From DATIUV01 sp049322755 (GTDB lineage: Bacteria > Pseudomonadota > Gammaproteobacteria > Burkholderiales > UBA6910): a stretch of 64,000 nucleotides of DNA. Shown in pieces: positions 17,747-29,300 of this stretch (positions within the stretch are counted from its first letter, which is position 1; each line of letters opens with the position of its first letter). The stretch is from contig JBMOQX010000040.1 of NCBI GenBank assembly GCA_049322755.1, positions 1-64,000 of the forward strand, written 5' to 3'. Under the pieces are notes generated by a model. That model had not been told where the DNA came from, made no database searches, and was given only the letters and a program-made list of their open reading frames with translations. The position numbers and the translations under genes are program-made.

Positions 17747-19123
17747 TCAACGCTCCCGCCCGGCCTCGTGAGCGGCCTTCTGCACAGGAGACAGCACGTA
17801 CTCCATTACGGTGCGGTCGCCAAGGTGTATCTCCGCGCTCACACGCATTCCTGGCGACAGTGGAAGTTCCACTCCATCAAACGCAAGATGGCCCTCCTTG
17901 AAGGTAACGAGCGCTTTGTAGTAAAGACCCGAGCCCTGCGCCGCTCCCGCCGGCTCGGCCCGAGGCGATGTTTCCGAGGCGTCTGCGCCAATGTGCTCCA
18001 CGACGCCCTCCAGCATCCCGTATTTCTGGAACGGGTACGCTGCGAGCTTGACCTTGACCGATTGGCCGGGCCGGACGAAGCCCACGTCCTCGTTCGGCAC
18101 CCAGACCTCGGCGCGCAGGCGCTCGTCCCTCGGGACGATCGTGAGCAGCACGCTGCCCGGCTGGGTCACGGTGCCGATGGTATGCGTGGCCAGATCCTTG
18201 ACGATGCCCGCCTGCGGCGCCTTGAGCTCCATCAGCTCGCGACGGTGCTGCTGCTTGGCGACCTCCTGGTCCAGCTTGTCCAGGCTGGCCTGAATCTCGC
18301 CGCGTTCGACATGGAGGCGCCGCCGGTACTCGCTCTGGATCTGCGCGAGCTTGCTCTCCGAAGTTCGCATCTCCGCGCGGGCCGCCTCGATGAGATGCTC
18401 CTGGGTGCGCAACTCCTGCTCCTTTTCGATCCGCTCCCGACGCTTGTCGCTCGCCATCAGGGGCCCGGCAAACCCGTCTTTCGCGAGTTTCTCGTACGCT
18501 GCCTCCTGCTGCCGGTAGTAGGGCAGCGTCTCCGCAAGCTTGTCGCGCACCTGTTCGGCCGCAGCGAGATCCCGGCGCGCCTTCTCCCGCTTGGACTGCT
18601 CCTCTGCCATCGCCGCTGCCAGCGCCGCGCGATTCGCGCCAAACTGCGCCTCGATCTCACCGAACAAGTCAGGAGCCTCGCCGGGAAGAGGCGTAAACGC
18701 CCGGCCAGCGAGCTCGGCGTCGATGCGCCGCAAGGTCAGCCGCTTTCGCTGCCGCTCGGCGTCGAGCGCCTTGGCGTCCGCCTCGGTGACCAGCGCGTCC
18801 ATGCGCATCAGCACCTGCCCCGTCGATACCTCCTGGCCTTCCTTGACGAGGATCTCCTTGACGATGCCGGCTTCCGCCGGTTGCACGATCTTGAGATAGG
18901 AAAGGGGCACCAGCTTGCCGTCGGCGACCGCCACGATGTCGAGCCGGCCGAGCATCGACCACAGCAGGAGCCCGCCCAGCAACGCGAGCAGCGACCAAAG
19001 GACGTAACGGCTGAACGCCGCCGGCGGCGTATTCTGGATCCGCAGCAGCGGCGGCGAGAATTCCTGCGCCGGCGGCTCTGCGGGAGCCAGAGCGGCGGCG
19101 AGTTTTCGCGTGAGGCTCGCCAT
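17747..19123 (-). CDS. type I secretion periplasmic adaptor, HlyD family
   Basis: 458 residues. One membrane span (YVLWSLLALLGGLLLWSMLG, about residues 40-59) is followed by a lipoyl half-motif (VQPAEAGIVKEILVKEGQEV), a long charged coiled coil (about residues 120-305), the returning lipoyl strand LMELKAPQAGIVKDLATHTI, and a C-terminal GMRVSAEIHLGDRTVMEYVL typical of HlyD/PrtE. It bridges the inner-membrane ABC ATPase (36509-38762) to an outer-membrane channel. It is the last gene of the RTX operon, and its ATG lies two bases after the glycosyltransferase stop. Confidence 0.95.
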   Translation of the reverse strand: MASLTRKLAAALAPAEPPAQEFSPPLLRIQNTPPAAFSRYVLWSLLALLGGLLLWSMLGRLDIVAVADGKLVPLSYLKIVQPAEAGIVKEILVKEGQEVSTGQVLMRMDALVTEADAKALDAERQRKRLTLRRIDAELAGRAFTPLPGEAPDLFGEIEAQFGANRAALAAAMAEEQSKREKARRDLAAAEQVRDKLAETLPYYRQQEAAYEKLAKDGFAGPLMASDKRRERIEKEQELRTQEHLIEAARAEMRTSESKLAQIQSEYRRRLHVERGEIQASLDKLDQEVAKQQHRRELMELKAPQAGIVKDLATHTIGTVTQPGSVLLTIVPRDERLRAEVWVPNEDVGFVRPGQSVKVKLAAYPFQKYGMLEGVVEHIGADASETSPRAEPAGAAQGSGLYYKALVTFKEGHLAFDGVELPLSPGMRVSAEIHLGDRTVMEYVLSPVQKAAHEAGRER

Positions 19124-19125
19124 GA

Positions 19126-20346
19126 TCACTGCGCCCCCATGGCGACAACCGGCCCGGCGCACCGCAGCGGCGCCGCCTTCACGAGGCTCACGACGCGCGC
19201 GATCGCCGCCTCCCGGGACCATCCCGCATACCGGGCGGCAAACGCTTCTGCCGCTTCCCAGTAGGAGGCGCCGCGGAGCACGTCGAGGAAGGCCGCGCGC
19301 AAGTCCGCCGCCGAATACGGCTGCCGCGCCGTGCGCCCCGCCCCGATCGCCTCGACCCTGTTTGCCGTGAGCGCCTGCTCGGCCTGCAACGGCAGCAGGG
19401 CCAACGGAATTCCGGCGATCAAGGCTTGGGCGGTGAGGCCGGCGCCACCGTGGGCAACGACCAGGTCGGCGGAGGCGATCAGTCGCTCCATCTGGACCGG
19501 CTCGCTGATGACTTTCACCTTCTCATTGGAGCGAGACGCGCACCACTGAGCACTCGCGCCCGGAAGGACGGTCAGTGCAGAGGCGGCGGTAGCGCTGATC
19601 GCGTCCAGAACCTCGCTCAGCCGCTCCATTTCCGGCGAGAGATAAGCGAGGATTCGCGGCCGCGCTCCGATCGGCCAGTCGATGTCCCGCGTCACCCCGA
19701 GGTCGCCGAGGTTGCCGACGTACTCGACGTCGTAGCGCGGCCCCCACGGATCGAGTTCCGGATAGGTCGCCAGCAGCACCGGTCCCGCAGCGAAGAGATC
19801 CGACACCGACTCCAGGGTCTCCCGGCGCTCCCGGGACAGCAGCCGGTTGATCCCGCCAAGCGCGGCGTGATCGGCTTTTTCCAGCCTCTCTTCGGGAACG
19901 CCATCGGCGGGACGCAACGGAGGAGTCGGGTTCCCCCTCGGTGGCACCTGAAAACCGTTGGCGAGCGTCACCGCCGGGATGCGGGCAACGCGGACGGCAA
20001 GCAGGGCGGTCGGCGCGTAGTCCGCCACCAGCACATCCGTTCGCGCCAGGTTGAGCAGTCCGACCCAACCCTGCGTCAGTCCAAGCAAGCCGGCGAAATC
20101 GCCGTAACCCTGCTGCAGCAGCAGGTCGCCGAAATTGACGGGCGCCGGTGTGCTGGTCTTCCGCCTCAGCCGCGGCGCCGCCACGTGCGGAAATCGCTCC
20201 CGGGTCAGTACCTGCGCCGCCGAGCGCGGATCGGGGGTGGCGAAGATCACGTCATGACCTTCCGCGCGAAGGCGTCGCGCCACGGGAAGCAACCGGGCGA
20301 AGTGGCCCAAGTGTCCGCCCAGCTCCCATGCGAAGAAGATCCGCAT
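19126..20346 (-). CDS. GT-B glycosyltransferase (GT1/MGT-like)
   Basis: 406 residues. The N-terminal half begins MRIFFAWELGGHLGHFARLL, the acceptor-domain opening of macrolide- and UDP-sugar-type GT-B enzymes. The C-terminal half has SADLVVAHGGAGLTAQALIA and IPLALLPLQAEQALTANRVE, the nucleotide-sugar motif of family GT1. It is probably cytoplasmic. It sits between the giant RTX gene (gap 21 bases) and the secretion adaptor (gap 2 bases), so it is almost certainly in the operon, though type I secretion operons do not normally include such an enzyme. It might glycosylate an RTX substrate or make a surface glycolipid. Confidence 0.88.
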   Translation of the reverse strand: MRIFFAWELGGHLGHFARLLPVARRLRAEGHDVIFATPDPRSAAQVLTRERFPHVAAPRLRRKTSTPAPVNFGDLLLQQGYGDFAGLLGLTQGWVGLLNLARTDVLVADYAPTALLAVRVARIPAVTLANGFQVPPRGNPTPPLRPADGVPEERLEKADHAALGGINRLLSRERRETLESVSDLFAAGPVLLATYPELDPWGPRYDVEYVGNLGDLGVTRDIDWPIGARPRILAYLSPEMERLSEVLDAISATAASALTVLPGASAQWCASRSNEKVKVISEPVQMERLIASADLVVAHGGAGLTAQALIAGIPLALLPLQAEQALTANRVEAIGAGRTARQPYSAADLRAAFLDVLRGASYWEAAEAFAARYAGWSREAAIARVVSLVKAAPLRCAGPVVAMGAQ

Positions 20347-20367
20347 CGTCGCAGCCCCGGTCGATCG

Positions 20368-23300
20368 TCAGACGAACTCCATGATGCCGTCCTGCAGACC
20401 CGCAGGCGGCTGCAGTGGCTGCCCCTGCGAACCGAACGCCGGATCGCCCAACGTCCTTTGCGCGGCGTCGACTGCCACCCCGGATAGCGTTCCCTGCCGG
20501 CCGTACCCGTACGCAAGGTCGCCGCCCAGCGCGGCGTCGTCCCGGCCAGCCAGGTGGAACTGCCCCAGAACGTGGGCCACCGACCAGCCGGCGGCAAGGC
20601 GAGAATCGCCCTTGCGTGCGGCGTCAAATTCATCCGCCAGCCCCGCGAAGTCGAACGTCTGCACCTTGCGGTTCAACAGCGGATCGCTCGACGTGGCGTC
20701 GAACGCCGCCATCGCCTCCGCGATCACCTGCAGCGTCGTTACCGTGCACACACCCTTGTACCAGTCCTCCAACACCAGTTCGTCGCCGCAGCCGGCGTCC
20801 AGCACCAGGTCGCTGCCGGACTTGCGGAGCCCGAGATCCGCGTAGCGGATACCGCCGCCGAGGCTCAGCGTGTCGCCCCGGCCGTCATTCCTGGCGAACT
20901 CGACAGAGTCCCTGCCGTCACCGCGATTGAACGCGACGACGTCGCTGCCGCTTCCCGCGGAAAGCCTGTCGTCGCCGCGGCCGCCGGCGAGGAAGTCGCT
21001 GTCGTCCCCACCGTAGAGCGCGTCTTCGCCCGAGTTGCCCAGCAGCGCGGAGCGTCCGGCGTCGCCACGAAGCTCGTCGTTTCCAGCCCCGCCGTCCAGA
21101 ATGTCGTTGCCGGCGCCGCCGTAAAGCTTGTCGCGGTTGTCGCCGCCGTACAGGTAGTCGCTGCCGTCCTCGCCGTACAGGGCATTGCCCCCCGCGTTGC
21201 CCCAGACCGCGTTGTCGCCGGCGTTGCCCCAGCCGTCAGTCGCCGCCCCGGTGAGGTAGAGCGCCTCGACGTGGGCCGGGAGCCGGAAGTTGACACTGGC
21301 AAATACGCGGTCGAAGCCCTCGTCGGCCTGCTCCACGACCAGATCCGAAACGCACTCGCCGCCGCAGCCCTTCGAGCGGTGGCCGTCGCAGTCGTCCCCG
21401 GAACCATGCCCCCCATGCCCGCCGTGGTCGTCATCGCACCCTCCGGCGTGATGATGGTGCTCGCCATCCGAATGCTCGTCATCGTCGTGCGACGATCCGT
21501 GCACGCCCGCCGCCCTCTTGCCTTTCCCTTGGCCGCCCTTGCTGCCCGGGTTGCCCGGCGACGTGCCGGGGCCGTCGTTCCAGTTGTCATCGTGCCCGGG
21601 CGGCGGCGGGTCCTCGCCGTTGCCGACGCCCTCGTTGCCCTTGCCCGTCGCGCAGACCTGATCGACGTAGTACATGTCGTCGCCCAGGCCGCCGACCATG
21701 GTGTCGCCGCCGCGGCCGCCGTCGATGGTGTCGTCGCAGGCCGTCCCGAGAAGGTAGTCGTTGCGGGCAGTGCCGACGATCGTATGGCCATCGCACGCAT
21801 CCACGGACAGCAGGAAAACGTCCGACGCCGTCGCGCCGAAGAGGTCCGTCGCCGTGACGCGGATTTCGAGCGGCGCGTCCGGGCTCGGCGGCGCCTCGCC
21901 GCTCAGCATCAGTGTGGAGGCGTCGAACGTCAGCCAATCCGGCAGCGCGGTACCGTCGGCCAGCGCCGCTGCGTACGCGAGCGTGTCGCCGAGATCGATG
22001 TCCGCGAAGGCGTCCGCCGGCACTTCGATGCCGAAGACCTCGTGCGCCTCGAGCTCCACGTCGGCCAGGGGCGTCACCAGGAACGGCGCGTCATTGCTGC
22101 CCGTGATCTCGATGACGATGTCGGCCGCCGCCGCAAGCGGGTCGAGCGCGTCGTCGTCCATCACCGTGTAGGCGAACGTTTCGACCAGCGTCTGCCCCTC
22201 GCCCAGCGTCTGGACTGTCTCGAGCCCGTTGTCGAGCGTGTAGCAGAAACTGCCGTCGCTCGCCAGCGCGAGCGAGCCGTAGACGCCGGCGAAGGCACCC
22301 GTCGTGGTGACGGTCAGCACCGTGTCGCGGTCGGGATCGCTGTCGTTGGCCAGGGCGTTCCCGGAGGCGACCAATGGCCCGTCCTCCTTGACGCTCGCGG
22401 CATCGTCGCCCGCGACCGGCGCGTCGTTCGCGCCGGTCACCGCGATCGTAAGCGTCGCCGCGGAACCCACCAACCCGTCGAAAGCTTCGTAGTCGAAGCG
22501 CTCCTCGACGACCTCGCCGCCGCGCAGCGCCTGCGCCGCCGCGTTGTCGAGCTGGTAGACGTAGGCGCCGTCCGCCGCCAGCGCGAGTTCGCCGAGCGCG
22601 GTGGCGAAGACGCCGGGCGCCGCGACGGTCAGCACCGTGCCGCGATCGACGTCCGAGTCGTTCGCCAGCACGGTGCCTTCAGCGATGAGGTCGCCGTCTT
22701 CCTGCACCGCGCCGGACTCGCCCAGCGCAACCGGGGCGTCGTTGGTGCCGGCAATGGAGATCGTCAGTTCGCTGCCGCCCGAAAGCGGGTTGAAAGGATC
22801 GTTGTCGCTGACGCCGTAGGCGAGGACCACGGTCTCCACCTCGCCCTCGCCGAGCGCCTGCACCGCCGGATCGTCGTTCGCGAGCACGAAGCTGAAGCCG
22901 CCGTGCGCCTCCAGCACAAGCGTTCCGTAGGGGCTCGCGGTTACGCCCGGCGTCGTCACCGTCAGAGTCGCCCCCGGGTCGGGGTCGCCATCGTTCGCCA
23001 GCACGCTGCCGGCGACCTCAAGCACCGCGTCCTCTTTCACCATCGCGGCATCCGCGACGGCCATGGGCGCACGGTTTTCCACGCTCTGCCTCAGCACCTC
23101 CGCGGAGAACTCCGGACCGCCGCAGAACGCGAGAGTCTCGATGCCGTTATCGGCGAAGAACCACCGGGTCAGCGTGACGCGGTCGCCAAGCCCGAAGTCC
23201 AGCACCAGGTCGTCGCCGGCGCGCGACAGCGCCACCTCGTCGACGGCGATGTCCACCAGCAACAGGCGATCGTCGCCCGTCTCGTCGAACACCAAGTCCT

Positions 23301-26300
23301 GGCCGCCGCCGCGGACGAAGAAATAGGTGTCGTCGCCCGTCCCGCCGAAGAGCTGGTCGTCGCCGCCCGCGCCGTTGATCAGGTCGTCCCCGCCTTCGCC
23401 AAAGATCGCGTTGGCGACGGCGTTGCCGCGGATGACGTTGCCGAGCTGGTTGCCGTAGCCCGTGGCGATGCCCGCGGTCAGGTCCAGGTTCTCGACGTTG
23501 GCGCCGAGCCGGTAGCCGTCGATGTAAGCCCGGACCGTATCGGTGCCCTCGCCGTCGAACTCCAGCACCGTGTCGCCGGCGCTGTCGACGTAGTACAGGT
23601 CGTCGCCCGCGCCGCCTTCCATCCAGTCGTCGGCGCCGCCGCCGTCGATACGGTTGTTGCCGGCGTTGCCGAGGATGAAGTTGAAGTCCGCGTTCCCGAT
23701 CACGCCCAGGTCGGTGTCGCCGGTGAAGATCAGCTCCTCGACGTTGTCCGGCAGCGCCAGACTCACCGAACTGTACACGACGTCGTAGCCTTCGCCGGGG
23801 TTCTCGATCACCGTATCCGCGGTCACGATCACCCGCGGCGCCGGCTCCTCGTCTCCGGTCCCGATGTCGCAGTCGTCCGGCGGCGGGGGCGGCGGCAAGA
23901 ACTCCATGACGCCGTCGACGATGTACGTGTCGTCGCCCATGCCGCCGGCCAGCGTGTCGATCCCTGCGCCGCCGTCGAGGAAGTCGTCGTTCCGGTCGTT
24001 CAGATAGCCGTCGTCGCCGCCGTAGAGGTAGTCGGCGCCGTCGCCGCCGTAGAGGAAGTCGTTGCCGGAGCCGCCGTCCAGCTCGTCGTCGCCCGCGCCG
24101 CCGTCCAGGGTGTCGTCGTTGCCGAGATAGTCGCCGTCGCCCGTTTCGATGCCGTCGTAGCCGCCGAACAGCGTATCGTTGCCGTCGTCGCCGTACAGCT
24201 CGTCGTTGCCGGAGCCGCCGTCGATCCAGTCGTCGCCTTCGCCGCCGTGGATCAGGTCGTCGTTTTGCGCCAGCAGCGTCGTGCCGCCGCCGTAGTCGCT
24301 GCCGCCGTACTCGTCGTAGTAGCCGCCGTAGTCGCCCTCGTCGCCGCCCACGCCGTCGTTGTAGAGCGCGTCGGTGCCGCCGTACAGGTTGTCGTCGCCG
24401 TCGCCGCCGAAGATCGAGTCGTCGCCAGCGCCCCCGTCGATGTCGTCGTCGCCGCCCAGGCCCTCCAGCACGTTGTCGCCGTCGTTGCCCTGGATCCAGT
24501 TGGCCAGCGGATTGCCGGTGCCGTCGAGCGTGACCACGTCGGGATCGTCGGCAAAATCGCCCAGCAACGCGAGGTCCTCGACGTTCTCGCCGAGCACGAA
24601 GCTGGCGCTCGCCTCGACGAAGTCCCGCCCGCCGCCAGCCTCCTCGACCACCTGATCGCCGCTGGAGTCGACGACGTAGAAGTCGTCGCCGTCGCCGCCC
24701 GCCATCAAGTCGTCGCCGGCCCCGCCGTCCAGGTAATCGCCGTCCGCGCCGCCCAGCAGCGTGTCGTTGCCCCAGTAGCCGTAGAGCTCGTCGTAGCCTC
24801 CGAGACCCGAGAGCAGGTTGTCACCGTCGTTGCCGTAGATACGGTTGTCGAGGTCGTTGCCGGCGCCCGAAAGGTTCTCGAAGCCCTGCAGGCTCAGTTC
24901 CTCGACGTTGTCCGCCAGCGTGTGGTCCACGCTGGCGAGCACGACGTCGTAGCCGCTGCCAGTCTCCTCGATGGCCACGTCTCCCGCGTCGTCGACGACG
25001 TAGTAGTCGTCGCCGCCACCGCCCGCCATCGTGTCGGCGCCCGAGCCGCCGTCCAGCCAGTTGCCATAGTCGCCCGCGATCAGTGTGTCGTCGCCGCCGT
25101 TCCCGTACAGGGAGTCGTAGCCGACGAGGTCCGTCAGCACGTTGGCCGCGTCGTTGCCGTTGATCACGTTGCTGAGCGAGTTGCCGGTGCCGTCGACGGC
25201 GACGGCGCCGACCAGGGTCAGCACCTCGACGCCCGAGGCGAGCGTGTAGGTAACCGAGCTGTAGACCGCGTCCCGGGAGTACCAGTCCGTTTCGATCACC
25301 TGGTCGCGGGCGTCGTCGACGAAGTATTCGGTGTCCGAGTTCGCCCGGCCGGTCATCGTGTCCGCGCCCTCGCCGCCGTCCAGGTACGCGGCGTTGGAGA
25401 GGATGTCGTTGCCCGCGCCGCCGAACAGGCGCGTAAACCAGCCGTCGTTGCCGGTGATCTCGTTGTCGAGGGTGTTGCCGGTGCCGGTCAGGTCGTCAAA
25501 ACCCGTGAGCACCAGCCGCTCCACGTTGTCGGACAGCGTATAGTCTTGCGCGGTAATGACCGTGTCGACGCCCTCGTCGGCCGCCTCGATCACGACGTCG
25601 TCGGAATCCGCGATCAGATAGGTGTCTTCACCGGCCTCGCCCTGCAGCTCGTTGGTGCCCGCCCCGCTCATGAGGACGTCGTCCCCGGCCCCGCCGCGCA
25701 GCACATCGTCGCCGTATCCGCCGTCCAGCCAGTCCGAGCCGTCGCCGCCCAGCAGCAGATCGCTGCCGTCGCCGCCGTGCAGCTTGTCGTCGCCGTCGCC
25801 GCCGTCAAGGATGTCGTTCCCGGTGCCGCCGTCCAGCAGGTCGGCACCGCCGCCGCCGAAGAGCTGATTGTTGCCCACCAGGCCTTGCAGCCAGTCGTTC
25901 CCCGCGCCGCCGTCGAGGATGTCGTCGCCGTCCCCGCCGGTCAGGTAGTCGTCGCCCTCGCCGCCGAGGACCGTGTCGTTGCCCTCCTCGCCGTGCAGGA
26001 CGTCATTGCCGTCGCCGCCGTCGATCCGGTCGTCGCCGAAGCGGCCGTAGATCTCGTCGTCCCCAGCGAGGCCGGCAAGGACGTTGTTCTGCGCGTTGCC
26101 GTAGATCAGGTTGTCCGAGGCGTCGCCGGTGCCTGCCGCCGCCGCGCCGATCAGCTCCAGCACTTCCGTCGATCCGGAAAGCGCGAAGTCCGCCGACGCC
26201 GCGACAATGTCCCTTCCCTCGCCGTCGAGCTCGATTACCTGGTCGGCGGAGTCGTCGACAAGGTAGAAATCGTCGCCCACGCCGCCCTGCATCGTGTCCG

Positions 26301-29300
26301 CGCCCGCGCCGCCGTCCAGGGTGTCGTCGCCCTCGTCGCCGACGAGCGTGTCGTCGTCGCCGTCGCCGGAGAGCAGATCCGCGCCCGCGCCGCCGGTGAC
26401 GTAGTCCGCGCCGTCGCCGCCATAGGCGGTGTCGTCGCCTTCGCCGGCGTCGGCGAAATCGTCGCCCTCGCCGAGATCCACGAGGTCGTCGCCCGGCAGC
26501 GCCAGCACGATGTCGTCGCCGCCCAGCGTGTAGATGACGTCGTCGGCCGAGGTGCCCTCGATCACGTCCGCATCCGGCGTGCCGCTCAGGTCGAACCCGA
26601 GCGCGGCGATCAGCTCCGCGGCCGTATAGCTCGCGCCGTCGGAGAAGACGAACCGCTCGATCGGCGACGAGCCCGCTGCGTCGTTGGGGTCGAAGCCCTC
26701 GATGTGGATCTCGTCGCCCGCCGCTTGCGTCTTAATCAACAGCGATCCCAGGCCGAGTTTGACGGAGTTCAGCGTGATGCCGCCGAGCAGGTACAGGCTG
26801 TCGGTACCGCTCGAGTCGCCGAGGAACTTGGCGCCGGTGCCGAGCGAATAGAAGTACGTGTCGTCGCCGTCGCCGCCCGCCAGCCGGTCGGTCCCGAACC
26901 CGCCGTCCAGCTGGTCGTTGCCGTCGCCGCCGTCGAGCAGATCGTCGCCCAGCCCGCCGACGAGAATGTCGTCGCCGAGCCCGCCGGCGAGCTGGTCGTT
27001 GCCCTCGCCGCCTTCGAGCCGGTCGGCGCCCGCGCCGCCGAAGAGCTGGTCGTCGCCGCCGTCGCCGAACAGGCGGTCGTCTCCGTCGCCGCCGTCGAGC
27101 TGGTCCGCGCCGTGATAGGCCAAATCGAGCCCTTCATCGTCGCCGCGCAGATAGTCGTCGCCAGCGCCGCCGTCTAGGTAATCCGAGCCGCCGCCCCCGA
27201 TCAACGTGTCGCTGTCTTCCCCGCCCGCAAGATCGTCGTTGCCGTGGAACTGGCCGTCGAGTTCGTTCGAAGCCGCATCGCCATGCAGGTAGTCATCGCC
27301 GGCGTCGCCCTCGATGAGGTCGCTACCGCCGCCGCCCAAGGCGATATCGTTGCCCTCACCGGCTTGCAGCACATCGTCACCAGCGAACTGGCCGGGGACG
27401 CGGATTGCGTTCCCGTCACCGTCGAGAACATCGTCGCCAGCCCCTCCGATCAGGATGTCCGAGCCACCTCCGCCTTCCAGGTAATCGTCGCCATCGCCGG
27501 CATCCAGAAGATCGTCGCCTTGGTAGGCCCCAGCAATGATGTCGTCGTCGGAGGCGCCATCTCCGAAGAGTTGGTCGCTGCCGTCACCGCCGAAGAGGAA
27601 ATCACTGCCGCCGTTTCCGACCAGGTCGTCATCGCCGCCCTCGCCATCCAGCACGTCATCGCCGTGGTATTCGGCGGAGAGCACACTCGTCCGCGCGTCA
27701 CCGTACAGGGTGTCGTTGTCCTCGCCCCCGTAAATTTCGTCGTCGCCGCCGCCACCTTCGGCGTAGTCGTCGCCCGCCTCGCCTTCGATGTAATCGTCGC
27801 CTTGGTATTGCGCGTCGAGTTTGTCGGACGGTTCGTCGCCGTACAGCGTGTCGGCCCCGTCGCCGCCAAAAATGACATCGGAACCGCCTCCGCCGATGAG
27901 CTGATCATTGCCCGACTCGCCATCGAGATAGTCGTCGGCATGGTATTCGCCCGGAAGATCCTCGGCACCATCATCGCCCCAGATCTTGTCGTCTCCAGCG
28001 CCGCCAAAGAGCTCATCCTCTGCGGCGCCACCAACCAACTGGTCGTTGCCGTCCCCGCCGTCGAGATAGTCCTGACCCGCATACTCCGGGGGCGTGTCCT
28101 TTAGGTCAGTGTTGTCGCCCCACAGCTCGTCTTCGCCAGCGCCACCGTAAAGTTCGTCGCTGCCGCCTTGCCCAACCAGGAGATCGGCGCCCTCGCCGCC
28201 GGAAAGCACGTCATTGCCGTGTTCCTCGGGCCTGACGTCGCCGATCAAGATACCGAAGCGCGTGCTGTCGCCGCTGATCCGGTCATCTCCAGCGCCGCCT
28301 TCAATGGCGTCGTTGCCGGCGCCGCCATACAGACGGTCCGAACCGTCGCCGCCGTCGATCACGTCGTCGCCATAGCCGCCGTCCACGTAGTCATCGCCCG
28401 CACCGGCGTCGACGATATCGCCTTCGTCAGACGGATCATCGACTCCGACCGACTGAATGGTGTCGACAGTGGTAAGTTCACCGTCAAGCACGACCTCGGA
28501 AGGGTAGAGCGCCCAGGTGGCGCCGATGATCTTGGCATTGGCCGGCGGCTGATACGGTGTTTCGTTCGGCCCCTTGATCCGCGTGCCGTTGTATGTGCCG
28601 CCGGCAAAGATGTAGTCGTTGCCCGCCCCACCCAGAATGTGGTCCCGCCCCGCACCGCCGGAGAGCAGGTCGTCGCCCGGGCCGCCATCGATGGCGTCAT
28701 CGCCGTTGTAACCGGCGATGCCGTCGTTGCCATCGCCGCCCGAGAGGTTGTCGTTGCCACCTGAACCGAAGAGCACGTCGGCGAACCCTGGCTGGGCTTG
28801 GCCCGTGGTCACGACGTTGCCATAGGAGTCGTACTCGTAGTCGCCATCGTTATTGACGAAGGGCTTCTGATCGCCAGTGACTTGAAAGGTGGTTTGGCCG
28901 TCTTCGGCGGGCGTGTCATCCAGGTCGATACCCAACTGACCCGCTTGCCAGTTCTGGATCCGCATGCCGTCGCCCTGCCCGCGACGTGAAATGACCAGGT
29001 CCGTTCCGCCATCGCTGTTGTCCACCAACGTAAACGTGAACTGCTTGTCATCGGAAATCCAGGAGCCATCGGCGAGTTTTTTTCCGCCGGTGAGCGTCTG
29101 GCCATCGACCTCGATGCTGCCTTGCCCATCTTCGTCGCGGATCACATCGACGCCATCGCCAACCGAGAAGCGGTAGGTGTCGTTGCCGGCGCCGCCTTGC
29201 AGCTGGTCGCTGCCCTTTCCGCCGATCAACGTGTCATCGCCGGCTTCGCCGAGGAGCTTGTCGTTGCCATCGTCGCCGCGCAGCGTGTCGTTGCCATCGC

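Noticed and set aside
20554..27177. A plus-strand open frame of over 2200 codons opposite the giant RTX gene
   Set aside because: It is the mirror of GGxGxDD repeats, whose GC-rich codons create no stops on the other strand. The translation is low-complexity valine/alanine text with no domain.
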